NCBI GenBank assembly: GCA_021604665.1
Contig: BQJK01000002.1
Location: forward strand, 372,001 to 436,000
From: Rhodomicrobium sp.
GTDB lineage: Bacteria > Pseudomonadota > Alphaproteobacteria > Rhizobiales > HXMU1428-3
Length of the DNA: 64,000 nt
Direction: 5' to 3'
Shown piece by piece: positions 1 to 10,600 of this stretch; within the stretch, counting starts at the first letter, position 1, and every line of letters starts with the position of its first letter. The notes beneath the pieces were generated by a model. The model was not told where the DNA came from. It did not search any database and saw only the letters and a list, made by a program, of their open reading frames with translations. The position numbers and the translations under genes were made by a program.

Positions 1-923
1 TAGTCTGAGCCCAGCATGCGGCTGCGGCCATTATCTAACAGCACCACATGAAATTCAGTGGGGCCTAGCTCACCTTTTTTTAAGGCTGGCCCACCGGTGA
101 ATGTTGTGTAAGTGGAGATGGGTTGGCCAGTGGCAGAGCGGGCAAGGAGGCGCAGCATGGTCATGGCGTCTTCCATGGTTGGCACCAGCTTTTCAAAGCT
201 TGAAATAACTATATGGGTTTGTGGAAGAGACTGGCACAAATCACCATTGCCTTCATTCGTGACAATGACCGTCTTGCCATTTTCAGCGATGAGAAAATTG
301 GCCCCGGTGATACCGATATCTGCATTTAGGAACTTTTCCCGCAGGATGCCGCGCGCTTCTTTGACGAAATCTTCAGGAGTTTCGAGGGCTCGCTCAATCG
401 GCAGCTCATCATGGGCCGTTTGAAAGTCTTGGCGGATGTCGTCTCTGGTCAGGTGGACGGCGGGAGCGACGATGTGGCTTGGCATTTCACCGCGCAGTTG
501 AATGAGATATTCACCAAGGTCAGTTTCAATGCATTCATAGCCAGCTTTAATCAGATGCGGCGCGAGGTTGATCTCTTCGCTGATCATGGATTTGCCTTTA
601 ACGATGCGCTTGGCGCTGCGTTCTTTGCAGAGTTGCTCAATGATTTGGCGGGCTTGGTCTGGTGTTTGGGCAAAATGGACTGTGCCGCCAGCCTTGCTCA
701 CCGCATGTTCGAAACGCTCCAGATAGTGGGTGATGTTTTCAAGGGTATGTTTTTTTATCTCAACGGCGCGGTCTGATAGGGCGCTGAAATCTGGCCGAGC
801 GGCTTTTGCCTTCAGCCGTTTGTTGACAAACCCTTCAGGGATTACTGATAATGCGGCCTTGAGCTTCTCATCTCCGAGGGCCTGATGGGCGCGGTTTTTT
901 AAATTTTCTATTGGCTCTTGCAT
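1..923 (-). CDS. lutB: LutB-type lactate utilization iron-sulfur protein, N-terminal part (truncated by window edge)
   Basis: Reverse-strand reading from ATG at 923 is open to the window edge: MQEPIENLKNRAHQALGDEKL...RSAKRIVKGKSMISEEINLAPHLIKAGYECIETDLGEYLIQL...FTGGPALKKGELGPTEFHVVLLDNGRSRMLGSD, typical of LutB/YkgF. Absent from the ORF track because it has no stop in the window. Confidence 0.85.
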   Translation of the reverse strand, partial: MQEPIENLKNRAHQALGDEKLKAALSVIPEGFVNKRLKAKAARPDFSALSDRAVEIKKHTLENITHYLERFEHAVSKAGGTVHFAQTPDQARQIIEQLCKERSAKRIVKGKSMISEEINLAPHLIKAGYECIETDLGEYLIQLRGEMPSHIVAPAVHLTRDDIRQDFQTAHDELPIERALETPEDFVKEARGILREKFLNADIGITGANFLIAENGKTVIVTNEGNGDLCQSLPQTHIVISSFEKLVPTMEDAMTMLRLLARSATGQPISTYTTFTGGPALKKGELGPTEFHVVLLDNGRSRMLGSD

Positions 924-1078
924 ATATATTTCAATAAGTTAATCGTTATCTTTTGCCTGGATACTGCTATTTTTTCACCCGAATGGCGACCACATTTATT
1001 GGTGCGATACCGTTATAATTGTGAGATACCCTTGCGTCTTATCTTTCTCCCCCCGACCTGATCAGTAAAGGTTTTTTT

Positions 1079-2860
1079 ATGACCCGTTCTTATTTCATCA
1101 TCCTCGCCCTTTTATTGTTGCTGTTTGGGGCGGTACTTTATCTCTCTAAAACAATGACACCGCAAAGAGACGCCCCGCAAAATGTGGAGCAGAGCCGGGC
1201 AGCGCCTGAGGGGGCTTCTGGGTTGCGGGTTGTGAAAGAGGTGCGGGCGAAACATATGATGGTGGCTGCCGCCAATGTGCATGCCAGTAATGCCGGTCTG
1301 TCGATTTTAAAAGCTGGCGGCAATGCTGTTGATGCAGCGATTGCTGTGCAGCTTGTTTTGAATGTGGTTGAGCCACAATCTTCCGGCATTGGGGGTGGAG
1401 CTTTTCTTTTATTTTATGATGCGCTTAGCCAAAAACTAGAGAGCTATGACGGGCGCGAAACCGCACCGCAGCTGGTTGATGAAAAACTTTTTTTAAAAGA
1501 AGATGGCCGCAAGCTCAGCTTTGGTGATGCGGTGCGCTCTGGCCGCTCCATCGGTGTGCCGGGCGTTGTTGCGATGCTGGAAGCGGTGCATAAGCGCCAT
1601 GGCAAGCTTGAATGGGCCGCGCTGTTTCAACCGGCCATTAAACTTGCCTCTGAGGGGTTTAAGGTATCTCGTCGCTTATCATCGATGCTGACAGCAAAAG
1701 GGCAGGATTTTTTTAACCCTTTGGGCCAGGCGCTTTTTTTTAACCCGGATGGCTCAGCATTCGCTGAGGGCCAGCTTTTAAAAAACCCTGCCTTGGCGGC
1801 TAGCTTTAAGCTAATTGCCCGTGAGGGGGCTTCTGGATTTTATAAGGGCCAGCTGGCGGAGGATATTGTTGCAGCTGCAAAGGCTGCGCCGAATGTGCCA
1901 AGCAAATTGAGCTTGCAGGATTTTGCTGAATATAAGGCCAAGATGCGCGCACCTGTTTGTGGGCTTTATCTGAAGCATAAGGTTTGCGGCATGGGATTGC
2001 CCTCATCTGGCGGGATGACAAGCCTGATGATTTTAAAATTAATCGAGCCGAAAGACCTGGGAACAGGGGCGACGCCAGCTGCGCTGCACCTGATCGCAGA
2101 AGCTGAAAAGCTGGCCTATGCTGACCGCGGCCGCTATATGGCTGACCCGGATTTTGTCTCCGCGCCCATGGGGCTGCTTTCTGAGGCGTATATCACCGAG
2201 CGGCGGCGGTTAATCTCATCTGATAGTGCTATCAAACAAGCGGAGCCTGGCACGCCGCCGGGGCAACAGCGGGGAGCGCTTGGCCGTGATGGCACTGTTG
2301 AGATTGGCGGCACGAGCCATATTTCTATTATCGATGGCTTTGGCAATGCTCTTTCTTTAACCAGCAGCATTGAAGGGGCGTTTGGCTCTGGCCAGCTGGT
2401 GGGCGGCTTTTTGTTGAATAACCAGCTGACAGATTTTTCGTTTGCCCCGACAGATGAAACCGGCGCGGTGATTGCCAACCGGGTTGCCCCGTCTAAACGG
2501 CCGCGCTCTTCAATGGCGCCGACCATTGTTTTTGGCCCGGAGGGTAAGGTGCGGCTTGTTCTTGGATCACCAGGGGGCTCGCGCATTATTGGCTATGTTG
2601 TGAAATCTCTCATTGCCCATCTTAACTGGGGCATGGGCCCGCAGGAGGCTGTCTCGCTCTTTAATTTTGGCTCCCGCAATGGGCCGTTTGAGCTTGAGCG
2701 CCATGAAGGGGCTGAAAAAATTGCAACGGCTCTTCAGGCATTTGGCCAGAGCCCACGCCTCTCTGTGATGACCTCTGGTGTGCAGATGATTGTCAGCGGG
2801 GCGGATGGGCTGCGCGGCGGGGCTGACCCGCGGCGCGAGGGGGTTGTGGTTGGTGAGTGA
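1079..2860 (+). CDS. ggt: gamma-glutamyltransferase
   Basis: N-terminal hydrophobic segment; 'GGNAVDAAIAVQLVLNVVEPQSSGIGGGAFLLFYD' and catalytic-type 'GGTSHISIIDGFGNALSLTSSIEGAFGSG'. Confidence 0.93.
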   Translation: MTRSYFIILALLLLLFGAVLYLSKTMTPQRDAPQNVEQSRAAPEGASGLRVVKEVRAKHMMVAAANVHASNAGLSILKAGGNAVDAAIAVQLVLNVVEPQSSGIGGGAFLLFYDALSQKLESYDGRETAPQLVDEKLFLKEDGRKLSFGDAVRSGRSIGVPGVVAMLEAVHKRHGKLEWAALFQPAIKLASEGFKVSRRLSSMLTAKGQDFFNPLGQALFFNPDGSAFAEGQLLKNPALAASFKLIAREGASGFYKGQLAEDIVAAAKAAPNVPSKLSLQDFAEYKAKMRAPVCGLYLKHKVCGMGLPSSGGMTSLMILKLIEPKDLGTGATPAALHLIAEAEKLAYADRGRYMADPDFVSAPMGLLSEAYITERRRLISSDSAIKQAEPGTPPGQQRGALGRDGTVEIGGTSHISIIDGFGNALSLTSSIEGAFGSGQLVGGFLLNNQLTDFSFAPTDETGAVIANRVAPSKRPRSSMAPTIVFGPEGKVRLVLGSPGGSRIIGYVVKSLIAHLNWGMGPQEAVSLFNFGSRNGPFELERHEGAEKIATALQAFGQSPRLSVMTSGVQMIVSGADGLRGGADPRREGVVVGE

Positions 2861-2986
2861 GGCTTTTACGCTCGCAGCTCCTAATTTTTATGGTCCTTAC
2901 GATTGAAAATACCTCCCGTTGAAGACCTTAGGTTGAGTAGGTGCAATGCGTTTTCCCCTTGTACTCCTTCCTGAAATCCTCATAAC

Positions 2987-3997
2987 TTGAGCGCCATGAC
3001 ACAACAAACCATCAACATTATTGGTGCAGGCATTTTTGGACTGTGGCAGGCCTATACCCTCAGCCGCGCCGGTTTTAAACTGCGGATCTATGAGCGCAGC
3101 AAAACGCCCTTTACCTCCTCTGCCAGCTGGCTTGCTGGCGCTATGCTCGCGCCTTATTGTGAAACGGAGCCGAGCCAGCCTGAACTTCTGCCGCTTTCGC
3201 TTGAAGCTCTAGAGCTGTGGCGGGATGGCCCTTTAGATGTGAGCTTTAACGGGACTTTGGTGATTGCCCCGCCCCGCGACAAAGTGGAGTTAATGGGCTT
3301 TCAAAAGCGCACGGAAGGCCATGACTGGCTGAAGCATGACGCAGTTTCGGCAATGGAGCCAGACCTTGAAGGCCGGTTTGAGGATGCGCTATTTTACAAA
3401 GAAGAGGCACATGTGGCCCCGCGCCCTGCAATGCAGCGCTTGCTGGATGAAAGCATTGCTATGGGGGCTGAGCTGATATTGGGCCATGAGGGAGAGGACT
3501 ATGCCGCCGCTGATCACACCATAGATACACGGGGTATTGGCGCAGCCAACGGGCTTTCTGAATTACGCCCTGTACGGGGGGAAATGGCTGTTATCCGCTC
3601 TTCTGAAATTCACCTATCGCGCCCGGTGCGCCTGCTGCATCCGCGGGTGCCTTGTTATATCGTACCGTGGCCGGACCAGTATTTTATGGTTGGGGCGACG
3701 GTGGTTGAATCTGATGATGAGGGGCCGGTTTTGCTGCGCTCTGGGCTTGAGCTGCTGGGCGCTGCCTTTTCTGTACATCCGGCATTTGGGCAAGCGCAAA
3801 TTATTGAGCTCAGCGCCGGGCTGCGCCCGTCTCTGCCCAATAATATCCCGAGAATACTGCTTCAGGATGATCGGATTTATGTGAATGGGGCTTATCGGCA
3901 CGGGTTTTTGCTTGCCCCCCTTTTAGCGGCCCGGGTTTATGACTATATAAATACTGGTGCAATTGATGAAAGGCTGCTTCATGCAAGTGGAGATTAA
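2987..3997 (+). CDS. thiO: FAD-dependent glycine oxidase ThiO-like
   Basis: FAD-binding N-terminus 'INIIGAGIFGLWQAYTLSRAG'; followed directly by thiS and thiG. Confidence 0.85.
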   Translation: MSAMTQQTINIIGAGIFGLWQAYTLSRAGFKLRIYERSKTPFTSSASWLAGAMLAPYCETEPSQPELLPLSLEALELWRDGPLDVSFNGTLVIAPPRDKVELMGFQKRTEGHDWLKHDAVSAMEPDLEGRFEDALFYKEEAHVAPRPAMQRLLDESIAMGAELILGHEGEDYAAADHTIDTRGIGAANGLSELRPVRGEMAVIRSSEIHLSRPVRLLHPRVPCYIVPWPDQYFMVGATVVESDDEGPVLLRSGLELLGAAFSVHPAFGQAQIIELSAGLRPSLPNNIPRILLQDDRIYVNGAYRHGFLLAPLLAARVYDYINTGAIDERLLHASGD

Positions 3998-4178
3998 TGG
4001 CAAAAGCGAAGACATAACTGAGGCGACACTGGAAGAGCTATGCAAGCGCTACCTTGATTTGCCGACGGTGATTGCAACTGCTGTGAATGGCACATTTATT
4101 ACGGTGCATGAACGGGCTGAGCTTATTTTACAACCCGGTGATAAGATTGAAATTCTTTCCCCAAGACAGGGAGGGTAG
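3981..4178 (+). CDS. thiS: sulfur carrier protein ThiS
   Basis: Internal start of ORF 3957..4178: MQVEINGKSED...LILQPGDKIEILSPRQGG with C-terminal Gly-Gly; overlaps the thiO end. Confidence 0.9.
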   Translation: MQVEINGKSEDITEATLEELCKRYLDLPTVIATAVNGTFITVHERAELILQPGDKIEILSPRQGG

Positions 4179-4435
4179 CGGTATAATCGCCGTTTCACCC
4201 GCACAGGACTTCAGATTGAGGGCCTGGACACCAGGATCTGGCCTAGACTTCAGGATAAGGGCCCCTTCTGCCGTCTTTTCTCTTGATGTCTTCAGAGGTA
4301 GACTTTTACAGCCCAAAGGTTTTAGCCCAGTCGATTGGTAGATAAGCTGGAATTTACTTTATGTGGGCGCTTTAGTGATGCAATTAGGCTGCCCAAATAT
4401 CAGGGGCAGTTGACCGGTGTTTACGCCGTTTTAGT

Positions 4436-5248
4436 TTGGAGCAATGGTTTATGCCAGATGGCGCTTTGAAAGTTTATGGGGTTGAGCTTGGCTCGCGCCT
4501 GCTGCTTGGTAGCGCGCTTTACCCATCTCCGGATAGCCTTTCCGGAGCTGTAAAAAACTCGGGCACTGAGGTTGTGACGCTTTCTCTGCGCCGGGAGACC
4601 AGCGGCGACGGCGCGGCGTCTACCTTTTGGGAGCATATAAAATCTTTGAATGTGCGCCTATTGCCTAACACTGCGGGCTGCCGCACAGCAAAAGAGGCGA
4701 TCACCACGGCGTTAATGGCACGGGAAGTGTTTAGCACGAACTGGATTAAGGTTGAGGTGATTGCCAATGATGACACATTGCAACCTGACCTTTTTGGACT
4801 GGTTGAAGCTGTTAGAGAGCTAAGTGACCAGGGCTTTCAGGTGTTTCCTTACACTACAGAAGATTTGGGCGCGGCAGAGCGGTTGCTTTCGGCCGGGGCT
4901 GAAGTGTTAATGCCATGGGGGGCGCCGATTGGCACGGGCCGCGGCCTCATGAACCCTTATGCGCTTATGACGATGCGAAATTATTTCCCTGAAGTGCCGC
5001 TGGTTGTTGATGCGGGCATTGGCAAACCCTCTCATGCGGCAGCGGCGATGGAGATGGGATATGATGCCATTTTGTTGAATACCGCTGTAGCGCGGGCAGG
5101 CAACCCACCACTGATGGCTGGGGCTTTTGCCAAGGCGATTGAAGCTGGGCGGGCCGCTCATGAAGCTTTGATTATTGAAGAGCGCGATATGGCCAGCCCG
5201 TCAACACCCCAGGCCGGTACGCCATTTTTTGACCTTGAAAATCTATAA
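4436..5248 (+). CDS. thiG: thiazole synthase
   Basis: '[14 protein letters not shown]', '[25 protein letters not shown]', '[21 protein letters not shown]', '[29 protein letters not shown]'. The true start may be 4448. Confidence 0.95.
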   Translation: MEQWFMPDGALKVYGVELGSRLLLGSALYPSPDSLSGAVKNSGTEVVTLSLRRETSGDGAASTFWEHIKSLNVRLLPNTAGCRTAKEAITTALMAREVFSTNWIKVEVIANDDTLQPDLFGLVEAVRELSDQGFQVFPYTTEDLGAAERLLSAGAEVLMPWGAPIGTGRGLMNPYALMTMRNYFPEVPLVVDAGIGKPSHAAAAMEMGYDAILLNTAVARAGNPPLMAGAFAKAIEAGRAAHEALIIEERDMASPSTPQAGTPFFDLENL

Positions 5249-5402
5249 ATTTAAGTGCGGTAAAGAGCCATTATTAAAAGCTTTTGCAGTCTTGACTTCC
5301 CATTGATAATTCAGCTCACAGGCTTGCCCCTGAACCAGGGGCAAGCCCCATTGAAAATGGAAGTTGGCCGCTTGGGCATGTTGACAACTAAACAATCATA
5401 TA

Positions 5403-6080
5403 TTGCAGCGACCAGAGGAGCTAACGCAGATGGCGAATAAAAGCGATGATATGCAACGCGGCTTTCCGCGTTTTTATCCCGTAATGCCTGACCTTGCCTG
5501 GGTTGAGCGGCTGGCCCCTTTGGGCATTGAGGTTATTCAATTACGGTTAAAAGACGCATCACCAGATGAGATTGAGCGGCAGATTAAAGGCGCGCTCAAG
5601 GTTTGTAATGACTATGATGTGCAGCTAATCGTAAATGATTATTGGCAAGAGGCTATCCGTTTAGGGGCTGACTATATTCACCTTGGACAAGAAGATATTG
5701 CGGAAGCTGATGTGCCTGCCATTAAAAAAGCAGGTGTTAAATTCGGTGTGAGCAGCCATTCTCTTGAAGAGCTTGAATTCGCGCTTTCCTACCAGCCGGA
5801 TTATATTGCCCTTGGCCCGGTTTATGAAACGCTTTTGAAAAAGATGAAATGGGCACCGCAAGGGCTGGAAAATGTGCAGCTTTGGCGTGAAAAAACTGAC
5901 TTACCGCTGATTGCCATTGGCGGGATCACACCGCATCTGGCTGGTTTGGTGCTGGAAGCCGGCGCTGATAGTGTTGCCGTGGTAACTGATGTGATTACCG
6001 CGCCAGTGCCTGAAGCCCGGGTGCGGGAGTGGCTTTCTGAAACACGATCGCCGCCTGACAGCTCTAAATTAGCGCTGTGA
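5403..6080 (+). CDS. thiE: thiamine phosphate synthase
   Basis: 'IEVIQLRLKD', 'VNDYWQEAIRLGADYIHLGQED', 'YIALGPVYET', 'IGGITPHLAGLVLEAGADSVAVVTDV'. Confidence 0.92.
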   Translation: MQRPEELTQMANKSDDMQRGFPRFYPVMPDLAWVERLAPLGIEVIQLRLKDASPDEIERQIKGALKVCNDYDVQLIVNDYWQEAIRLGADYIHLGQEDIAEADVPAIKKAGVKFGVSSHSLEELEFALSYQPDYIALGPVYETLLKKMKWAPQGLENVQLWREKTDLPLIAIGGITPHLAGLVLEAGADSVAVVTDVITAPVPEARVREWLSETRSPPDSSKLAL

Positions 6081-6250
6081 GTGATCAGGAGACTTGTGAA
6101 GCTTTTTCCCTCAATGCTAGCTTGTCTTGTTGGTCTCTTAATTTTCATGAGAGGTGGCGGGGGAACCGGTTTGACGTGAACGCCTTTGCTCTCATTGATC
6201 TGAACTTCATATAACAGACGATTATCACTTTTATTCGTGGACCCTATCTG

Positions 6251-7414
6251 ATGCCCTATAAATTATTGCTCAGTGAAGAAATCAGCCCCGCTGTGCGGCG
6301 GATTGCACTTGAGCAGTTAACAAGGGCGCGGCGTGAATTGAGTGCCGCTAATAATATGCAGGAGGGGGTGCATCAATCTCGTAAATGTCTCAAGAAGCTA
6401 CGTTCTTTATTGCGGTTGGCGCGGCCAATTATTGGTGAGGAAGTCTTTCGCGCAGAGAATAAAACCTACAGAGACATTGGCCGCGCCCTAGCCCGCCCGC
6501 GGGATGCTGGCGCGCTAGTGGAGACGATTATTAAATTTGAGACGCGGGATGACCTTAAAAACTTCCGGCCTTTATTTCTGAAACTGAAGCAGAAGATTAG
6601 TGAAGATCAGCAGGCCTTTGAAGCTGAGCTGGAGATTGTTGCGCTGTCGCATATTGTTGAAACGCTGGATGCCTCCCTGGCACGATGGCGCAATATGCCT
6701 TTGCCGCAATCCTCTTTTGAAGATATCGCCCATGGCTTTGCCTTTTGCTATGACAGGGGGCGTGAAAGCCTGAAAGTGGCACTGCGAAAGAATAGCTCTT
6801 TTTACATGCATGAGTGGCGCAAGGATGTGCAGCAAACCTGGCGCCATATGCAAATGCTGACCCTGATTTGGCCAGAAGATATCATGCCGCGCATCCGCCT
6901 GGCGCAAGATATATCCCGGCTGATGGGGACGGAACATGATATTTCTGAGTTATTGATTTACATGAAACAGCAGAAGAAACTATTTCGCAAATCGAAACAG
7001 CTGAAAGCGCTGCGCAAGCCGTTTCAGAGGGTTGCCAAAACCATTCAGAGAGATTTGTGCTTGCATGCGGCGGAACGCGGGCGCCGGCTATATGCATTTG
7101 AGGCGGCGGCGATCGCTGAGGCTATGACGGTGTATTGGAAAACCGCACAAGCAATGCAGCCCTTGCCCGGGTTGGTAAGCGCAATGGCGAATATAGAAAC
7201 TGCACCGCCCCGCAAAGTTGAGGCAATGCGCCAACAAACGGCGAGACCGCCGAGGCAAGCTTCTCAGGATGCTGATGACAAAGCTCAGACTATCAGAGGT
7301 AAAAGCACTGTTGGTTTTAGTAAAGTTGTGCCGATTAGAGAGGGGCAGGAGCGCCCTTCAGATGACAAGCCTGAAACACCGGCTGGTTCAAATAAAGACA
7401 GTTTGGACGACTAG
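6251..7414 (+). CDS. CHAD domain protein
   Basis: 'VHQSRKCLKKLRSLLRLARPIIGEEVFRAENKTYRDIGRAL' and alternating basic helices typical of CHAD. Confidence 0.85.
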   Translation: MPYKLLLSEEISPAVRRIALEQLTRARRELSAANNMQEGVHQSRKCLKKLRSLLRLARPIIGEEVFRAENKTYRDIGRALARPRDAGALVETIIKFETRDDLKNFRPLFLKLKQKISEDQQAFEAELEIVALSHIVETLDASLARWRNMPLPQSSFEDIAHGFAFCYDRGRESLKVALRKNSSFYMHEWRKDVQQTWRHMQMLTLIWPEDIMPRIRLAQDISRLMGTEHDISELLIYMKQQKKLFRKSKQLKALRKPFQRVAKTIQRDLCLHAAERGRRLYAFEAAAIAEAMTVYWKTAQAMQPLPGLVSAMANIETAPPRKVEAMRQQTARPPRQASQDADDKAQTIRGKSTVGFSKVVPIREGQERPSDDKPETPAGSNKDSLDD

Positions 7415-7477
7415 ACGATCTTCTCTCCATTCCCCCCTTGCCGTCTCTACGCCACTAAAATTCAGGAGATACGCACA

Positions 7478-7507
7478 CTGTGTTACAATTAAATTTTTGT
7501 AACACAG
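7478..7507. repeat. perfect 11-bp inverted repeat CTGTGTTACAA-N8-TTGTAACACAG
   Basis: Read directly between the CHAD gene and the alpha-2-macroglobulin gene. Confidence 0.9.
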
Positions 7508-7674
7508 CGTGTTTAGACTTGACCTGCCATCGTTTAGACACTCTCCTCAGGAGAAATATAAATTCGGCAAAAGTTGTCATTTTAAAAACTTGCGCTTTCC
7601 CTGCACTCCTTTTCTCCTGCCCCCTATCTGGTGAACAGGGACTGACACCGCAAAAATGAACGAGGTTTAATTCA

Positions 7675-10600
7675 ATGCGCGCCCATCCTCTCCCCCGCTC
7701 CTTCAAAATCCTATTTATCCTGACGTTTTTTGTCTTTGTAGTTACGGCGATATTTAGCCTTGGGACATCAAACCTGAAAGCTGAGGGTCTTTCTTTTTCT
7801 CATTCCACCTCGAATTATGAAGCGGTGAATTACCGGTCGCGGTTGATGAAGCGGGAAGCCAAAGAGACGCGCACTGTTGATGATTGGATCAGGATTGCGA
7901 TTGTCTCGCTTGGGGAGAACCCGCATCGCTCGCGCCGGGCCTATGAGGCGGCTCTTGCCATTCAGCCCGATAAAGCCACACTCTGGCTTGAACTTTCCAA
8001 AACCATTCGCACGCTTGCGCTTGATAAAACCCAAAACCGGGCGCGGCGTGGTTTTTATCGGGATGGCAGTGGGGCGGCCTTTAATGCTTATCGTTTTGCG
8101 AAAAGCGAAGAGGCCCAGGCTGAAGCGCTTTCAGTTTTAGCCTTCTTTTTAAGGGGGCGCTCTTATTGGCGGCCAGCCCTTAATGCGTATAAAGCCAGCC
8201 TTGACCTGGTGCCGAATGACGAAATCAAAGAGGTTTATGAAACGCTTCGGGCTGAAAAAGGTTTTCGCATTACCAACTACTCTATTAATTCGGACCTGAA
8301 GCAACCGCAGCTATGCATCCAATTCTCTGAGGCTCTTTTTTCACGGGGGACCGAGTATGCGACCTTCTTTAAAGTGAATAATCAAGATCCTGATGGGGTC
8401 AGGGTTGAGCGGCGCCAAATTTGCCTTGATGGATTTACCCATGGCGAAACTTATGATGTCGCTGTGCGGCAAGGGCTGCCCTCTGTGGTTGGTGAACAGC
8501 TTTTAAAAAGCTCTAACCTTGATATTTATGTGCGTGACCGCAGCCCGTCTGTTCGTTTTTCATCAAAGGCTTATGTATTGCCAAAATTTGGCCAACAGGG
8601 CTTGCCGCTGATGAGCGTAAACACAGATGTGGCTGGCCTCTCGCTTTATAGGGTTGGCGACAGGAACCTTGTTAGCGCCGTGCTTGATGGGCAGTTTCAA
8701 TCTGCGCTAAGCAGCTATGATGTTAATCAACTCAAAGACAAGTTTGGTGCTGAGGTTTGGAGCGGTGAGCTGGATATTAAATCCAAGCTGAATGACGATA
8801 TTAAAACCTCCGTCCCTATCCAGAAAACCATGCCTGAAATGAAGCCAGGGCTTTATGTCATTCGTGCCTGGCCGAAGAACAGCAAATATGGTGAGAGCCG
8901 CGGCACGAGCCAGTGGTTTATTATTTCAGATATTGGCCTTGCGACTGTGAAAGCTGACAATGGGCTTTATGGCTTTGCGCGCAGCATTTCTGATGCGCGG
9001 CCGCTTGAGGGGGTTAGCCTTCGGCTTATTGCCCATAATAATGAAGTGCTCTCTGAAGCAAAAACTGACGCCAGCGGTATGGTGAAATTTGAAGGAGGGC
9101 TGCTGCGCGGCAAAGGCGGCAACCGACCGGCTCTGCTTGTGGCTGACCGGACAGATGAAGGGGATTATGGTTTTGTTGACCTGACAAAAGCTGCCTTTGA
9201 CCTAACTGATCGCGGTGTTGGCGGGCGCGCTGCACCGGGGCCACTTGATGCATACCTCTATGCGGAGCGCGGTGTTTATCGCCCCGGCGAAGAGGTGCAT
9301 TTAACGGCCTTGCTGCGTAACCAGCTTGGCAATGGCGTTTCTAATTTGCCGCTATCATTAGTTGTGACCCGCCCCGATGGCAAAGAACATCGCCGTATTT
9401 CACTGCCTGACCAGGGTGCAGGGGGGCGCAGCTTTAGTATGGCGCTTATACAAGCTGCGATGACCGGGACTTGGCGGGTTCAAGCTTATGCCGATGTTAA
9501 AGGCAAGCCTATTGGTTCGACCTCATTTCTGGTTGAGGATTATGTGCCGGAGCGTATGGAGCTAACGCTGAAAAGCGATGAAGGGGTTTGGAGCCGCGAG
9601 AAAAAGGCTGAGCTAAAAATTTCTGGTGCTTATCTTTATGGTGCTGCCGCGGCCAAACATGAGCTGCGCGGTGATTTCACAATTGTGAAGCGGGAAGCTG
9701 GACTGCCTGGCTTTAAAGATTTCAGCTTTGGCCTGCATGATGAAAAATTCCTCAATGTTCATAACAAGCTGCCACAACTTGGGCTGTTGAATGAAAAAGG
9801 CAAAACCACGGTTGAGCTTGAATTGCCTGATTTTGAGCGCCCTTCAAAGCCCTTAGAAGCACGGGTCAATATTCGCCTCTTAGAGCCAGGCGGCCGCCAG
9901 GTTGTACGGGCTGTTAATTTGCCGGTTGCGAATGAAAAACCAATGATTGGTATTCGCAAAGTTTCCACCGCTGATGAAATGAAGACGGATGGCAAAGGTG
10001 TTTTTGAAGTTGTTAGCCTTGATGCCAAAGCCAAGCAAACGACGCAAAAGCTGAATTGGGAATTGGTGAAGATCACCAAAGATTACCAATGGTACAGCCA
10101 GAATGGCAGATGGCGCTATGAATCTGTTGTATACACCAACCGGGTGGCTGAAGGGGTTGTGGAGACTGATGAAGATGGCCCGGTTAAAATTGAGATGCCT
10201 TTAAAGCGCGGTCAATACCGGCTTGAGCTGGTTTCAGAAACCTATAACCAACTGGCTGCCAGCCGCGAATTTTCAGTTGATTGGTACGCGGCACGAGATG
10301 CAGACACGCCTGACGTGCTGGAGATTGCTGCCAATAAACCAAGCTATGCTGTTGGTGACCAGATGGTGCTGACCGTTAAACCGAAAGCTGCTGGTAAAAC
10401 TTTGGTGGCGCTGATGAATGAAACAGTGCTTGAGCTGAAAGAAGTTGAGCTCGGCCCTGAGGGCGGTGATGTTAGCTTTGACGTAACTGAGAAATGGGGC
10501 GTTGGCACTTATGTGGTGGCGATGCATTATCACCGGCTTGACGCGAGCAACAGCCAGATGCCAGGCCGCGCCATTGGCGTGAAATGGCTGAAAACCGATG

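Noticed and set aside
411-776. Plus-strand ORF of 121 aa
   Set aside because: Antisense to the edge-truncated lutB reading frame, which has clear family motifs; no independent support.
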